Shown here piece by piece: positions 35,351 through 47,882 of a stretch of DNA of 64,000 nucleotides. A program made the translations under genes and the position numbers. The DNA is from Sycobia sp. Sy_11 (taxonomy: Eukaryota; Arthropoda; Insecta; Hymenoptera; Epichrysomallidae), in contig JACCIC010000209.1 in the NCBI GenBank assembly GCA_018907035.1, positions 655,001 through 719,000 of the forward strand, in the 5' to 3' direction. Each line of letters begins with the position of its first letter. Position 1 is the first letter of the stretch. The notes beneath the pieces are model-generated. The model made no database searches. It worked only from the letters and a program-made list of their open reading frames with translations, and was not told the origin of the DNA.

Positions 35351-36562
35351 AAACACGATGCAGCAACTTGTGCAGTTTGTTTGCACCAGAGCCAGGTGTC
35401 TATTGGAATAGAGGTAAACATCGCGCGCGTCCGACACGCGTTAGAGCGAGACTTGGTCGGGAGATTCGCGCCCGTATCCGCGCTGAATTCTACATTTCGC
35501 TGGATTCGTCCCAGGCTTCATTATATACACAGCAGCGATTCGGACTGTAGCGCGGCTTTTAACGTTAATCGCGGGGCATCGAACCGAACGCCAACGAATT
35601 TACGCGTGGCGCGATCGAGGCAGGGATCTGCATGATCCTCGGACGGGAAATGTATGGTGGACGCGCGGTGCGAAGGCGCAAATAAATATATGTATAATCA
35701 ACGATAAGGGAAAAAGCTCAGCGTGCGAGCTGGCGTCACGCGGCGCGTCTACCCCTCGCCCGATGCCTTTCACCGTGTATCGAACGTTAAGGGCGCGTAG
35801 ACCTTTTTATTCTACATGCACGCACACATACACGCACATATACGCCTACATGCGTATGTACGTATTTGCGCTGAAACTCCTGTACGAAACGTGATCGCTC
35901 AATTGATTTGCGCGTTTTTATCCGTTTGGCCTTGTTAAACGGAAACAAAAAGGTTGGTTGGCGATTCACGCGGCTTTAGATAAGGCTCGAGACGAAATAG
36001 CTAAATTTGCAAACTAAACCATTAGCCCCCCCCCCCCGTGAACCGTGAATTAGTGTGTACAGTCGAGTATATATTCGTTTATAGGCTGGCTGGAGAGGTT
36101 ACCGCAGCCCACGCTGATGAGCTTTTCGAGAAGATTTCGTGTTTTTCCGCGTCTAATCATTGCGCCCGATTATTCAACTACGACCCCCTACTCCCATATG
36201 GACGCGGATTGGAACGCGAGATTATTGCCGCTTGGAAAAAAAAAAAAAAACAAAAACAAAAACAAAACGAAACAAAGCAGAAAAAAAGGAGGAATGAAGA
36301 AACAAGCGAAAGAGCAGGAGATAAGCAGAGTGAAAAACCCGCAACGATTTGGTCCATACCTGCGACTCCGGCTGATACTCGGTCCCGACGGGAGCGTCAA
36401 CCCCAAGGCTCGGCGACGAGGACGTCGGCAGCTGCGGCGGCACGAGCATGCGGTGTGCGCCGCGACAGGACATCGGTCGTATGCGTCCGCAAGAGTGCGC
36501 GGGGCTACTGGCCCGCCGCGCGCGCTGCCGTATTATAGGCGGCGGCGTTGGCGGTGGCGGCG

Positions 36563-36566
36563 AGAT

Positions 36567-36611
<45 letters not shown>

Positions 36612-36701
36612 CAGGCACCCTTCTCTCCTTCTCACCCTCGCACCCCTCGGCACCGCGGGTATTGATCTTTCCCCCGCGCGCGCGCGCGCGCGCCTATAAC
36701 C

Positions 36702-36745
<44 letters not shown>
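36563..36745. repeat. (GA)n, (CG)n and (TA)n runs in close order
   Basis: A GA run (about 36,563-36,610), an alternating CG run (about 36,676-36,693) and a TA run (about 36,702-36,745) follow one another within 180 bp. Confidence 0.9.
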
Positions 36746-36746
<1 letters not shown>

Positions 36747-36831
36747 TACGGGGAGCAGACGTATACGCAAGAGCCCCAGTAGAACAGCCCCTACTATACC
36801 GAGCGACGAGAGCTTGCGAGCTTTCGCCTTT

Positions 36832-36863
36832 GGAGGGGGGGGGTGCGTGCCTCCCCCCCCCCC
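36832..36863. other. Poly-G / poly-C inverted repeat
   Basis: A GGAG followed by eight or more G residues is separated by TGCGTGC from CTC followed by ten or more C residues. The arms can form a very stable hairpin or a quadruplex/i-motif pair. The exact homopolymer lengths may be sequencing-limited. Confidence 0.6.
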
Positions 36864-37110
36864 AAGCCACCGCACACCCTATTCCCATCACTCTCTCCGT
36901 TTTTGGAGCGAGGCTCTCGCTCGGGCGCGGACCGCGGAGGCAGCAGCGGCAACGGCAGGGACGCGTTGGCTTTCGCGAGATGAGCTTTTAAAGTTCGGAT
37001 GCCCTGCGCCCCCTCTTCTTCGCCCTCGCCCTTTTCTCCATCGAGAGCAGCTTTTCAGGCCGCAAGGCAAGTGCGCGGGTGAGCGAGGGAAAATTTAGAT
37101 CTGGAGTCCT

Positions 37111-37111
37111 A

Positions 37112-37172
<61 letters not shown>
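37111..37172. repeat. (TA)n microsatellite
   Basis: This is a TA run of about 62 bp. Confidence 0.95.
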
Positions 37173-37175
<3 letters not shown>

Positions 37176-37556
37176 ACATATATTGCCGCCGCGCGTGCTT
37201 TAATCAGGCGTTGCTTGTTCTCGATCATTGAATTGGAACTTTACACGGGACTATCCCCCCGCCCCAACCTATTCCGATATCGAGTAGCTTATCATACATC
37301 TATATATATATATATATTCACAAACTTTGTAAGCTCTTGTGTCAAGCGTCTATCAGGACGATGTTTTATTTATTATGCCTGAGCGCAATTACACAACAAT
37401 ATACAGAATTTACGCAACTGGTGGTGTTGGTGAGAGGTGGGGGGGGGTTGAAAAGCGTAAGTAGATTATATATTGCAGGAGAAAAATATTGTATAACATG
37501 TGAAACCGAAATGTTACATATACGTATGGCCAACGTAATCGTTGGAATTTCTTGGA

Positions 37557-37557
<1 letters not shown>

Positions 37558-37616
<59 letters not shown>
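37558..37616. repeat. (TA)n microsatellite
   Basis: This is a TA run of about 59 bp. Confidence 0.95.
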
Positions 37617-37621
<5 letters not shown>

Positions 37622-39156
37622 ATCGTTTAAGCGCTGTTACATATTTACAAAACCAATAGTATATATAAATGTGTTTAAAAAAATACTTATTGTTTATTTT
37701 ATTTTATACATTCCGTACAAATTACTTAAGTCTACGTTCTTCTTACATGTACAATAACTCTGCTGCAGCAATTTTTATCAAATAAATAATTTCAAATTAT
37801 CTGTCACTGTAAGTTTTAAAGAAAATTTACTCTTCGCTGCATTTCATTTAAATTTTAATATTCTGAGCGTTATCGGTTGCCCGCATATCTGTAACAGAGT
37901 CTGATGCATATACATGAACAAACAATAATTGATTTACTGAAATGTAGAAGAAAGAAATACTCCGACTGCAAAGAGCGTCAGATATATATTTTAATTAACT
38001 TTTTTTATACAATTGAAAGAACTGCAGTAATGAAATGTTGGTACGTGTAATGCGGTTTCAGAATTTAATAACAAATACTCGTAAATATATTAGATATATA
38101 GTTATATTTTTTTAAGATTAAGTGGAAATAATTAGTACTTTAATTTTTATTTATCTTAACAAAGTATATAAGATTCGCTTATATACGTTTAATATTGGCA
38201 GAATTACTCTGTTCAATAATTTGGAGATTATGTTGCCATAAGAAATTAGGGTCCTACCTTTTATGAAATCAGTATATATTTGTTAAATTACGTATATATT
38301 TCAAGTATAAAAATGTAAATGAATGCATCGTGTTTTAATCGTTTTTAAAATATATAAATAAAAATGTAATATTACCGCATACAAAGAAAATTATACGTTT
38401 TTTTTCGTTGGTTTAACTTCCAAATTTCACCACGAAACTATACTTTTTCGTGCAATATTGCATGGATTCATACATAAAATGATAAGTTTTTCTTTAATTG
38501 CATTAAAATCTATCCTTTTAGAATCTATAGAAAATTTTTCGTTTTCGAATATCGATAATTTAAAAAAATGACCGTTAACCTTCTTTATTCCTAAAATCGT
38601 GAATTAGTTAAATAAGCTACAGTTTTTTTCTTAATTTACAAAGGAACTAAAAATTGAATTCAAAATAGCTTGAACATGGCGCCACTGCGGCTTGAAACAT
38701 CAACTTGAATTATTTTACTGAAAGTATTAATCAAAAAGTATAATTATTTAAAATGATGATTTCACTAGTTTAATTTGAAACTTCTCAACTTCTATAAAAT
38801 TTTTATTTGAATTTCAAACATCAACAGGTACTATTTTTTGCATTTTAATTATTACCTTAAATCTGTTGTAGTTGCACGATACTCGAACTGTTTTATAATG
38901 TAAATATAATGTAAAACAAAGTTTTTATTTCTTTTTGTCACTGAATAATGCTGTTCAAAAGAACCAAAAATTCGAAATTGATTTGTACCTTTCTGAAAAC
39001 GCTCTCGACGACAATTTTTTATAATGCGCAATATCTAATCTCTGCCAGAATAGAAAAATCAAAGGGGGATCCTGGTTTTTTTTTTTTTTTGGTTTGTCCA
39101 TCGAAAATTGCACGCGCGCGTGTACCAGCTCGGGGCCATCGAACGAATGAAAAGCA

Positions 39157-39159
<3 letters not shown>

Positions 39160-39218
<59 letters not shown>
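39160..39218. repeat. (TA)n microsatellite
   Basis: This is a TA run of about 59 bp. Confidence 0.95.
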
Positions 39219-39223
<5 letters not shown>

Positions 39224-39334
39224 ACGACGTCTTTGGATATCTAGATAAGATTACCGTATATATGGTCTCATATAAGGTACAGATGGGCCAGGAGAGAGCC
39301 ATAAAAAGGGCTAAAAAAACGAGAATAATCGAGA

Positions 39335-39358
39335 CATATGGTATATATATACCATATG
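39335..39358. other. 24-bp perfect palindrome
   Basis: The sequence is CATATGGTATAT followed by its exact reverse complement, with no loop. CATATG at each end is an E-box-like hexamer. It is not part of the (TA)n run 117 bp upstream. It may be a chance product of AT-rich sequence or a symmetric protein-binding site. Confidence 0.5.
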
Positions 39359-41433
39359 GAAAGAGACTGGAATTATAGTCTGATGCTAACTGTGTATATG
39401 TAATTTGTCTATACTCTGTGTAAGAGGGAGAGAGACGGGAGTTGGTATCTGTCCTTTTTCCCTCCCCTTTTACTTTAGGTTTGACGTTGATAAAGGAAAA
39501 AAGAGCGTGGGCGGCGGACGCCGTCGTCACACACAGCCTCCGAATTGCTGGTTACGTCTCTGCTACTATAAGTTGATTTTCAAATTATAGATTTGGCACA
39601 CGCAGAAAGATACTTTTAGCTCGCAATTTTCTTTCAACACGTGTTTATGCAGGATATAGAGCAGCGGAGACCTGTTAGGTGATAATTGGGAAGTTGCCTC
39701 TAGTTATAGTTATCATAAGCTTGCGTAAATTTAAAAACAAAAAAGAAAGACAAACAGTTGTTAGGAATAATATAGTAAAAGACAAATATAGTTCCCACTA
39801 ATGTTCGTATTAATTTTACATCGGTACTTTACAAGCTCCTCGTTCAGGTTTTTCATCTTGATTTTTTTTTCCAGAATATTGAATTGAGAAGTATATATAC
39901 CATAAACAAAAGGATTCATATATTTTTGAATTCGTTCAAAACAAAATGTAAATCCATTTATGGAATTGATATAAGTTCAATGAATATAACTCTTATATAT
40001 TCCTAATACTATTTTTATATTATTACAGTTACCGCAATGCTCCAAACTTATAAAATAAAAGAGAATCGAGGGACATTGCGCAGGAAACGAAAGTATTCTT
40101 ATTCAGCGGAGCAATATTCTTATAACTACTGTATTTTGGGTTTCTTCTTCTTTTTTTTTTTTTTTTAATTTAGCTGAAAATGGCCTCAGCTTTCCTTTTA
40201 ACTGTTATATAAAGTTGTATATGAATTCAATGAACCAGAACAGCCATGTATGAATTTATAAGATTTTTTCGACGATTATTTTACTCTTACTCTTCCGAAC
40301 AACTTGAACTTAACTCTAGAATCTCATATTCGGGGATTTGGCCGAACATAGTCTTTAACCGTGATGCTCAGAAATAACCTTAAAATGACTTCTGTATCAC
40401 CTTGAATAACCCTTAGAAGGTGTTCTGGGTTTTAAACAAACTACAAGTCCATCTGGTTGGGGACTTCGAGGGCAGTTAGACACACGCCCATACATTTATG
40501 CGCGCGTACGCGACGCACGACACGCACGCTTTCGCGCAAATATATTCAAATTTTTTCCATGGTAATGTCGCTACCTCGTCTTCAAATGATCATATCTGAC
40601 GTAATAAAGACCATGTTTGTTTTCAATGTTTTTATTTATATATAAAATGTTGACCTTTGTAACTTTTGGAAATTTCTAGTTTGTTATCAATGAATGTATT
40701 ATAATTTTTCGATAGTTTATAGATTTTATTATTATTACAATTATTTCAATTATATACGTACCGATACATATAAGAATGTCACAATCTAAAAATTATTCCT
40801 GTCGCGCTGTAAGCTAGTGATTTGCAATTTGGCAGAAAAAAAATCATTCCTCATCATAGTTTTGAACCTTTTCTGCATTTATTTCATGTATAATTTTATT
40901 ACCTTTTTAAACGCCCTAATGCCTTTCTGAGACGAACTGTTCCATTGTCACACGGTACATCGTGACATGGAGTAAGGCGAATAAGTTTTACAAAATTTTT
41001 TAATATGAAAAAAATCTATATTTTTCATATATCTTCGGTAAGCAATTACAGCAGGAGGTAAAATATTCGCGAAAAAAAACGAAAACGCTGGCCAAGTTTT
41101 TTATCCTTTAAAATCCGCGAAAATTACATCAATAAAAAGTTATCTGGAAGTAATTTCTGATCAAGTTGCATAATTTTTGTGTTTTTTTTCCAGTTTTTCA
41201 ATGAAAATATTAAAACTTTCATAATAAAATTTTATAATGTAATATTTTATAGATTTATAATAGTTAATAATATTTTTATCAGATTATTTAATTCCTTATA
41301 TCTATTTATATATAGTAAAATAAAATTGGATTGCTAATAATAAAATATAATTCGTTTTGGTAGTATAATAAAAACTCAAAGTGTTCGAAAATATATTTTT
41401 AATCACTAAAATATTAAAATTTTCAATAAAATA

Positions 41434-41439
41434 TTTATT
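41434..41439 (-). terminator. Poly(A) signal for the GGCT gene
   Basis: An AATAAA on the minus strand lies about 70 bp past the stop codon of the gamma-glutamylcyclotransferase gene, at the usual distance for cleavage and polyadenylation. AT-rich DNA offers other AATAAA copies nearby. Confidence 0.5.
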
Positions 41440-41507
41440 TTAGTATTGTCATAAGTTTTAAAAAATTGCACGTTTTATAGTCATTTCCTAACGATCCATG
41501 CGTTCTA

Positions 41508-42542
41508 TTAAAGAAGTCCAGTCTACAAAATAAATTGATAATAAGATATAATAATTATTATTTATTAATTAGCACAAGGTTATTAAGAAAGTCAAGTACT
41601 TACTAGTTCAGTTTCACCTTTGTATCCATTGTGCCGGATGGATTGAAGAAACTGTATATAATCATTGGGTATATTGAATTCTTTTGCTCCTTGTATCATT
41701 GTATTTCTACAAAAGATAAATTCATATGTTTATACAAAACTATTTTATTTCATTATACTTAATGCTAGTTTGAGCATGAAACAAGTTTTAATAAGGTTTG
41801 AATGCACGTTATTTACATATTTTTTCTTATTTCATTAAAACTAAATTTGTAAAACTTCTCTACATTTCTACATTACTCAAGGAGGTATTTGTCCAAGCCG
41901 CCGAGACAGGCCCTGAAAGGGATGTCGGAGCGAAAATTGATGGTCATAATATGAAAAAGAATTTTTTCGATTCAATAATTTTGAAGCATTGTTGATGGTA
42001 GCATAGATTTAAGCGAGGTAGTTGTTGCCAAGAGAAAAAAGTATCGTTATAATTTGTGCAAAACGAAAATTCATTTGCAAAATACAATGCGAGGCGATGA
42101 TGCCATTTTACTACAAACCGTAGCGAAGTCTTCGACATTCTCTTAAAAGAAAAAAGCTATATAGACTGGGGATCTGCTGGCCCTGTGCAGGATCAAAAAA
42201 ATTATGTATAATTACACACGTATACTAAGGGTATACCAAAGGTATTCTGATATATATGCTTGACAATATCCAATGACCTACGATGATTGATAATAAAATT
42301 TTAAATCAAATATTTTTCATTTTTTTAATTTTAAAGAATAAATGGCCTATTTTTATAACATTTTGACATCAAAACTATTTATATACATTAACTTCATCTT
42401 TTTATAAGCTTTTCTTATTTATAATTGTACAATATTTATTTACAAATGAATGCATAAAATATTTACTGAAATTGCATGCAATAAATTATAAAATTTAGTA
42501 AATTAAGAAAAATTTTTTTATATCTACAATGATATATTTTTA

Positions 42543-42607
<65 letters not shown>

Positions 42608-43478
42608 TACACACATATTTATTATTTAAGCAATCAAGTCTTTATATAAAAGACTTATACAGCCTAAAATATTACAATTAAATATAAGACTTAAAAAGAA
42701 TTTTCTTGAAATTTTTTATTTGCAAACTAATGGCATTGTAATTCAACAATTTTCTAATACACCAATTGAAAAAGAAGATGGAAAAGCAAATTGAAAATCT
42801 ATATTTAAATTAATTAAAATACATTTCAAAACATTCAGACAAATCAAGAAATGAAATATTTTTGCTAAACTTTTAAAGATATATTTGAATAATAAAATTT
42901 CATAAATAATATTATACAACTGGTAAAAAATACTAATAAATTTTATAACAAGCATATGTTGTAACAAAATACATAAGATGATATAAATTGTTTACACATT
43001 ACTTACAGATAAACAAACGAAGGCTGTCTTTCTGTTGGTAATAAATTCAGTTTTACATAATTTTCTGGTAGTTCGCATTGCTGATAAACTCGACATTCCA
43101 ATACTTCTCCTGAATTTGTATTAATTGTTACATTCTTTCCAAAATACGTATTAGTGTGCACTCCTTCTTGATCATCTAAATTAGGTAAATTACTTATATC
43201 AATTTCCCAAACAACTCCCCATACTTCAAAATCTTTATAAGGAACAATCGTCGATGCAGCTCCTTTCCATCGACTGGAATAAGTGACAAAATCAAGGCGA
43301 TGATCCTGTTGTAAAAAATTAATGAAATTTTTATATTAATCCCTAATTATTTGTCTTATGAAGATATTCTTACTTTTAATCTGCCAATAGATTTTTGAAC
43401 AGCTGTAGGATTCTGAATATGAATTCGTTTTGTAAGCATATTGCTTCCATAAGCAAAATATAAAAATGTTTTAGACAT
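41508..43478 (-). CDS. GGCT: Gamma-glutamylcyclotransferase (GGCT)
   Basis: The enzyme converts gamma-glutamyl dipeptides to 5-oxoproline and the free amino acid in cytosolic glutathione turnover. On the minus strand the coding exons are 43,478-43,374, 43,305-43,007, 41,706-41,604 and 41,522-41,508, all with GT...AG introns and consistent phases, giving 173 residues, close to other GGCT proteins. The start lies in MSKTFLYFAYGSNMLTKRI, where YGSN (residues 10-13) is the family's N-terminal substrate loop. EVWGVVWEI (62-70) precedes the LDDQEGV motif, whose Glu82 matches the catalytic Glu of human GGCT (E98). The tail NDYIQFLQSI also fits the family. An acceptor-like CAG at 43,508-43,506 just upstream of the start suggests an untranslated first exon. 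The last exon encodes only four residues and a stop and is the least certain part. No disabling change is seen. Confidence 0.9.
41707..43006 (-). other. Intron 2... large third-exon intron of GGCT with a (TA)n run
   Basis: This 1.3-kb intron separates the catalytic exon from the C-terminal exon of GGCT. The other GGCT introns are only 68 and 81 bp. It contains a (TA)n run at 42,546-42,599 and a short GC-richer patch near 41,890-41,945 that stands out from its AT-rich surroundings and may be a small transposon remnant. I see no gene within it. Confidence 0.7.
42546..42599. repeat. (TA)n microsatellite in a GGCT intron
   Basis: This is a TA run of about 54 bp, followed by an imperfect TA/CA tail. 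Confidence 0.95.
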
Positions 43479-43505
43479 TTTTGGAACTGTGTTTGTATCA
43501 GAAAT

Positions 43506-44950
43506 CTGAAAAAAATATAAAATAATTAATAAACGATAAAATAAGACAATTATTAAATATAAATCCTATTGTGTCGTAAAGTTGTTTATATTAACCTAAT
43601 TATAAAAATATGTATTTATTATAATTAGACAAATTAGTAACAACATTATATTTTAGTAATTTCAGAAAATAAATTTAACAATTCCTTAAATACAGAATAA
43701 GTAATAACTAATTACCTAGTCTATTTTCTAGATTTATGCAACATGTTTATAGCTTGTATAGATTTATTTAATGCTTTTTTTATACAAAATTTTAATAAAT
43801 CTAGATTTGTTAATATCATTTAAAAAACTAATTAAATTTTATATAATATATTTATCTATTTAAGCTTATGAAATATTTTGAATTACTTACATTTTAAAAT
43901 ATATGAGTATATATTTGTCGAAAGTTATGTACATATATTAACGTGATGTATACATTGTTTCTGTTTGTTTGAATATAGTTTACGCACGATGTATTTGCAT
44001 AATATTTTGATTAACAATATTCATGAAAAATTGAAATTTTTGACCACCATCGTTTGCAACTTTTTCATCAATATCCCTTCGAAAGAAACAAACAAACGAT
44101 TATTTCTCAACAATCAACTATAATTTAGACCAGAATCCCGCAAGACAAAGAATACTCGATAATAATATAAAATAATAACTGATAACAATATTTTTGTCAT
44201 CATTGTCAACATTGTTACGCTGTGTTGTTGTTTTATTCGATTAATCGCGCTGTACTCACGCATGTTCACGCGCGTTTGATGCAGAAATGATAAAAGTTCA
44301 ATTGGACTTAATCGCAAACATCTTTTAAAAAATTAATTATTTTTATTTATTATAATTGCATCTTTATTAAAATTTTATGAATATGAAGTATTTATTAAAA
44401 ATAATTTTAAAAAGATACATTAAATTTCAATAGATTAAGATAAGAATTTTCTTCTACGCATGTGTATACCGTTTTTGTTCAATTCGAGTCTCGAGTTTCG
44501 AGATACTGAGAGCTATCGGAAGAGAGATATCAAAACTCGGACTAGCGGACGGAGATCCTGAGCTGCCCTGAGCGTGATATTCAAAATTATAGACAATTAT
44601 GAAAATTAAATCTTTTAATTGTGTAAAACTAGCTGCAAAATAACGTCCAGAATTTGTCTTTTTATCTGACGATTTGTTTGAATTGAGAGTTTTTATGTTT
44701 TTTATTAAAGAACGCGGACGCACTTCGAAGGCAAGTGTGGCATATATATATCAACGACCACATCCTATATACTTTGAAATCAACTTTTCAAAAGTATACA
44801 TATTAATTGCAACGAAAAATTGCATCCAAATATAACATAATTAGGCTCAATGGGAATATGGGTTTGCTTAGTATAATAAAAAAAAATTCCATGCAAAAAA
44901 GTTCCACATTTTACTGCATTAAAAAAGCAACAAGTAAAAAAACCTTTTTC

Positions 44951-45016
<66 letters not shown>

Positions 45017-45538
45017 ACATGAAAAAAGTTTTTTTATTTGTTCAATTAATTATAATACTATTATAGATTTATTCTTTATATTAGATATAAATAGAATTTT
45101 TAATTCATCATATTCATGTTGATTTAACAATTTTATCAAATATATATTATTTTTACTAATTAAATAATAAAGAAAATATTTAACTTACTTTCTATGAAAG
45201 TGTCAAGTAGAGCAAGTATAGTGTATTCTAATTGAAAATTTAATCCATGTCAACTGTTGTAAACTAAACTAACAAATATTTTCATCGGTCTTACACTCGT
45301 ATAAATAATATATTTATATTTAAATAATTAATAAAAAATAATTAAATAAAACCTAAAATATAATTAAAAATTAGTTTATTATAAATACTACTGTTAGTAT
45401 TTAGACTAATTTTTAATTATATTTACTTTTATGACGATTCTTCTAGTAATAATACTGCTAGAATCCTTTATTTAAATAAATAAGAAACATATATTATCTA
45501 AAAAGAAAATTAAAAAAAAACAATAGATATATATTATT
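43506..45538. other. Upstream region of GGCT and AT-rich spacer
   Basis: This holds the presumed 5' untranslated exon and promoter of GGCT. A donor-like GTGAGTAC on the minus strand near 44,250-44,260 could end the untranslated first exon and would splice to the acceptor at 43,506. Beyond it lie AT-rich DNA and a (TA)n run at 44,952-45,014. The minus frame at 44,454-44,723 is not recognised. Confidence 0.4.
44952..45014. repeat. (TA)n microsatellite
   Basis: This TA run of about 63 bp is the longest uninterrupted one in the window. It is the last long TA run: none occurs from 45,015 to 64,000. Confidence 0.95.
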
Positions 45539-45603
45539 CTCAGTAGAGCATTTGCCTAACAATGTGGGGTGTGTTCTGACACCCCGGTTGTTGCGTCCCT
45601 GGC
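45539..45603 (+). repeat. tRNA-like fragment, possible SINE remnant
   Basis: CTCAGTAGAG resembles a tRNA D arm. It is followed by a CATTTGCCTAACAATG hairpin like an anticodon arm, a perfect seven-base stem GGGGTGT/ACACCCC, and CGGTTGTTGCGTCCC, a weak match to a T arm. No complete acceptor stem is present, so this is not a working tRNA gene. The pattern suits the head of a tRNA-derived SINE, with low certainty. Confidence 0.3.
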
Positions 45604-45879
45604 GCAATGTTTTATAATATGAGAATCTGATGAGAACACAATAAACGAACATAAGTTTCCAAAAAATAACTTAAGACATATATTTACGGATCCGTCTTCC
45701 AAAAGCTCATGGTTGTTATTTAAATCGACGAAAATGTTGAGTAATAGCAGCATTAACAGAAAAGTGCCCAAAATAGAGAAAAAATACAGATGTCGAGATT
45801 GTGAAAAGTGTGTAAAATTGTTATACCTGGCACATTATTAGATTTTAATATTTTCCTTTTTCAATAAGTATTATATTTT

Positions 45880-45911
45880 AAATATCCTACATAGAATTTT
45901 TGAGCACAGCG
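45880..45911 (+). repeat. Left terminal inverted repeat
   Basis: This 32-bp end pairs with 47,883-47,914 at 28 of 32 positions. The differences fall at positions 9, 16, 23 and 25 of the repeat. Confidence 0.7.
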
Positions 45912-47882
45912 AGTTTGCTGCGAGCATGTGTTTAGATTCCCGCATAAATGCAGCATTCTTGCAGCAAGGCTGCACGATGATAAAACGTCTGCGACATTGC
46001 TGCAAGTCTGATGCAATATTGCTACGATATGGAAACTATCTTGCAACGAGATAGCAGCGTTTTTGATGTAAATTGAATGTAAGCGGTGCATACTTCATTT
46101 CACTTACTATAATAAAAATTTTCATTGTCAAACGACGAAAATTTAATATAAAGTTATAAGTTTTCTGTTATTACGCGAATTATTATTTTTCAATTTAATA
46201 AATTATGAATTACAGATCTTTTTGAACAACTTAGATACTTATAACGCATTATTATATTGTACATATGTACATGTAGATGTATAGCGCATTGCACGTATAC
46301 AATCGAACCAAGATTTTATTGTACTAGTAGGCACTAATTGACGTGATTTTTAGACGTTCAGGGAATTATGCGGAAAAACAGGCATCGATGGTGAATTTTG
46401 GTGAACAATGAAATCTTTCTCCATGAGCGCAGCACATTTTTTCAGCAAGCATGCAGCGATCATGTCTATCGGGAAGCAGTGGGAAGTGTAAAACCGGGGG
46501 CACGACGATAAGTTTGAAAACTAAACATAGCTAAAGTAATGCCGAGAGCTACATAGCGTTTATATATGAAGCCATTGGAATTTTTTTTTAACTTTGGATA
46601 ACCTCTGTGGTAAAATTATTTGAAAGACTATCTTCGCAGTAGACTCGGAAAATTAAGAATTGTTATTATACTTGAAATTTCGGCAAAGTTCCCATATTAT
46701 CCTCTATATCGTAGCTGTTTTACTATATTTGTTGGGCCTTTGCTCTGTCATTTATTTGGATAACTTGCGCTGGAAAAACCTACTGATAATTTACAACCTG
46801 ATTTATTTTCACAATGAATAACTGCACGGCAAATATTGTAAGAACTATTCTGCAATCTCTGAAACCTCCAGAACAATTTGTTTATAATCAAAAATAAATA
46901 AGCAATATAAAAATTGCTATGTTTTAAAGGTAATATTTGGTGTTCCGTTAACGAAAAATCTGATCATCAGCGGTCGCATTAACGATTTTACATCTCAATT
47001 AGATCCTGGTGCATCATCGCAGCAGACTTAGTAGCGAGGGTGTGTCACGTCACGATCTTTGCAGCGCAAAATGGTAGCAACTGGTAACAGTCTTGAATGG
47101 TTACAACGAGTATGCATCGATTGTAGAAGATAAAAAAATCGATGTTTTCTGTTCCTCTAAAAAGTGAGGAAATTTCCCGTAGAATACGCTCCAAAAAGTT
47201 TCAGATCGATAATCGAACTCCTTATACATTTTTTCTTCATTTGTCGAGGACGCCTTTGTCATCACATAGCAGGCATTTCAAAACTTTAAACCCAAAAACT
47301 ACTTTTCAACTAAAGCTAAAATTCTTAGGGTTTCTTCCTTATATCCTAGGATTGTCTGTAAACCTAATCGTTTTGGAATTTTATCTAGCAAAATTGAATT
47401 ATTAATACAAAAAATGACTGAAAAAATAGTAAACATTATCGTTTGTTTTTTAAACTTTAAACTACCAAATATAGAATGTTTTTTTAATTTTTAAGGTTTG
47501 TGCACAAATTACATGTATATTTAAGCCAAATTTTTTAATGGGCTGTTACAAATCAATAACACGGCATCTAGAGTGGTTGCCGTTTTTTATTTTGTATAGG
47601 TCAACTTCACGCCAGCACGCAGTCGCCATTTTGTTTTCAAAAAATAAAAAAAAAACTTTTTACATTCCTCGCTTATAATGATTGCATTAAAATTTTGTCT
47701 GTGGAAAAAAACGTTTTTTAATGCGTAGTATTTGCCGACCTAATTGTATTTACCCCCTTAAAGCAGCTTAATCAAGCTTGCTGCGAATATACACGACGAC
47801 CCATACCCACGCACGATCGCTGCAATCTTAGTGTGATGATGCGTAGCGAATGTATGCTCGCTACCATTTCATCACAATGATG

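Larger units (their letters stand above)
32600..37100. promoter_or_regulatory. Long CpG-rich, microsatellite-studded block
   Basis: This is the longest GC-rich block in the window. It is CG-dense and interrupted by (GA)n (33,728-33,788, 36,563-36,610), (CA)n (33,910-33,939, 35,277-35,321) and (TA)n (34,276-34,333, 34,712-34,756, 34,957-35,002, 36,702-36,745). Overlapping frames run on both strands but have no domain. The Ala/Arg/Gly-rich frames at 36,038-36,665 are typical of translated CpG-rich DNA. The block could hold promoters, first exons or enhancers of a gene whose other exons lie elsewhere. Confidence 0.25.
37173..41430. other. AT-rich intergenic DNA next to the GGCT gene
   Basis: This region marks the change from the microsatellite-rich, partly GC-rich left side to uniformly AT-rich genic DNA. 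It holds (TA)n at 37,558-37,616 and 39,160-39,218, a 24-bp perfect palindrome at 39,335-39,358 and poly-T near 40,150-40,166. I see no gene. Confidence 0.5.

Noticed and set aside
36038..36875. Frames of 166-217 residues on both strands
   Set aside because: They are Arg/Ala/Gly/Ser-rich translations of CpG-rich and GA-repeat DNA, open on opposite strands, with no recognised motif or splice-linked partner.
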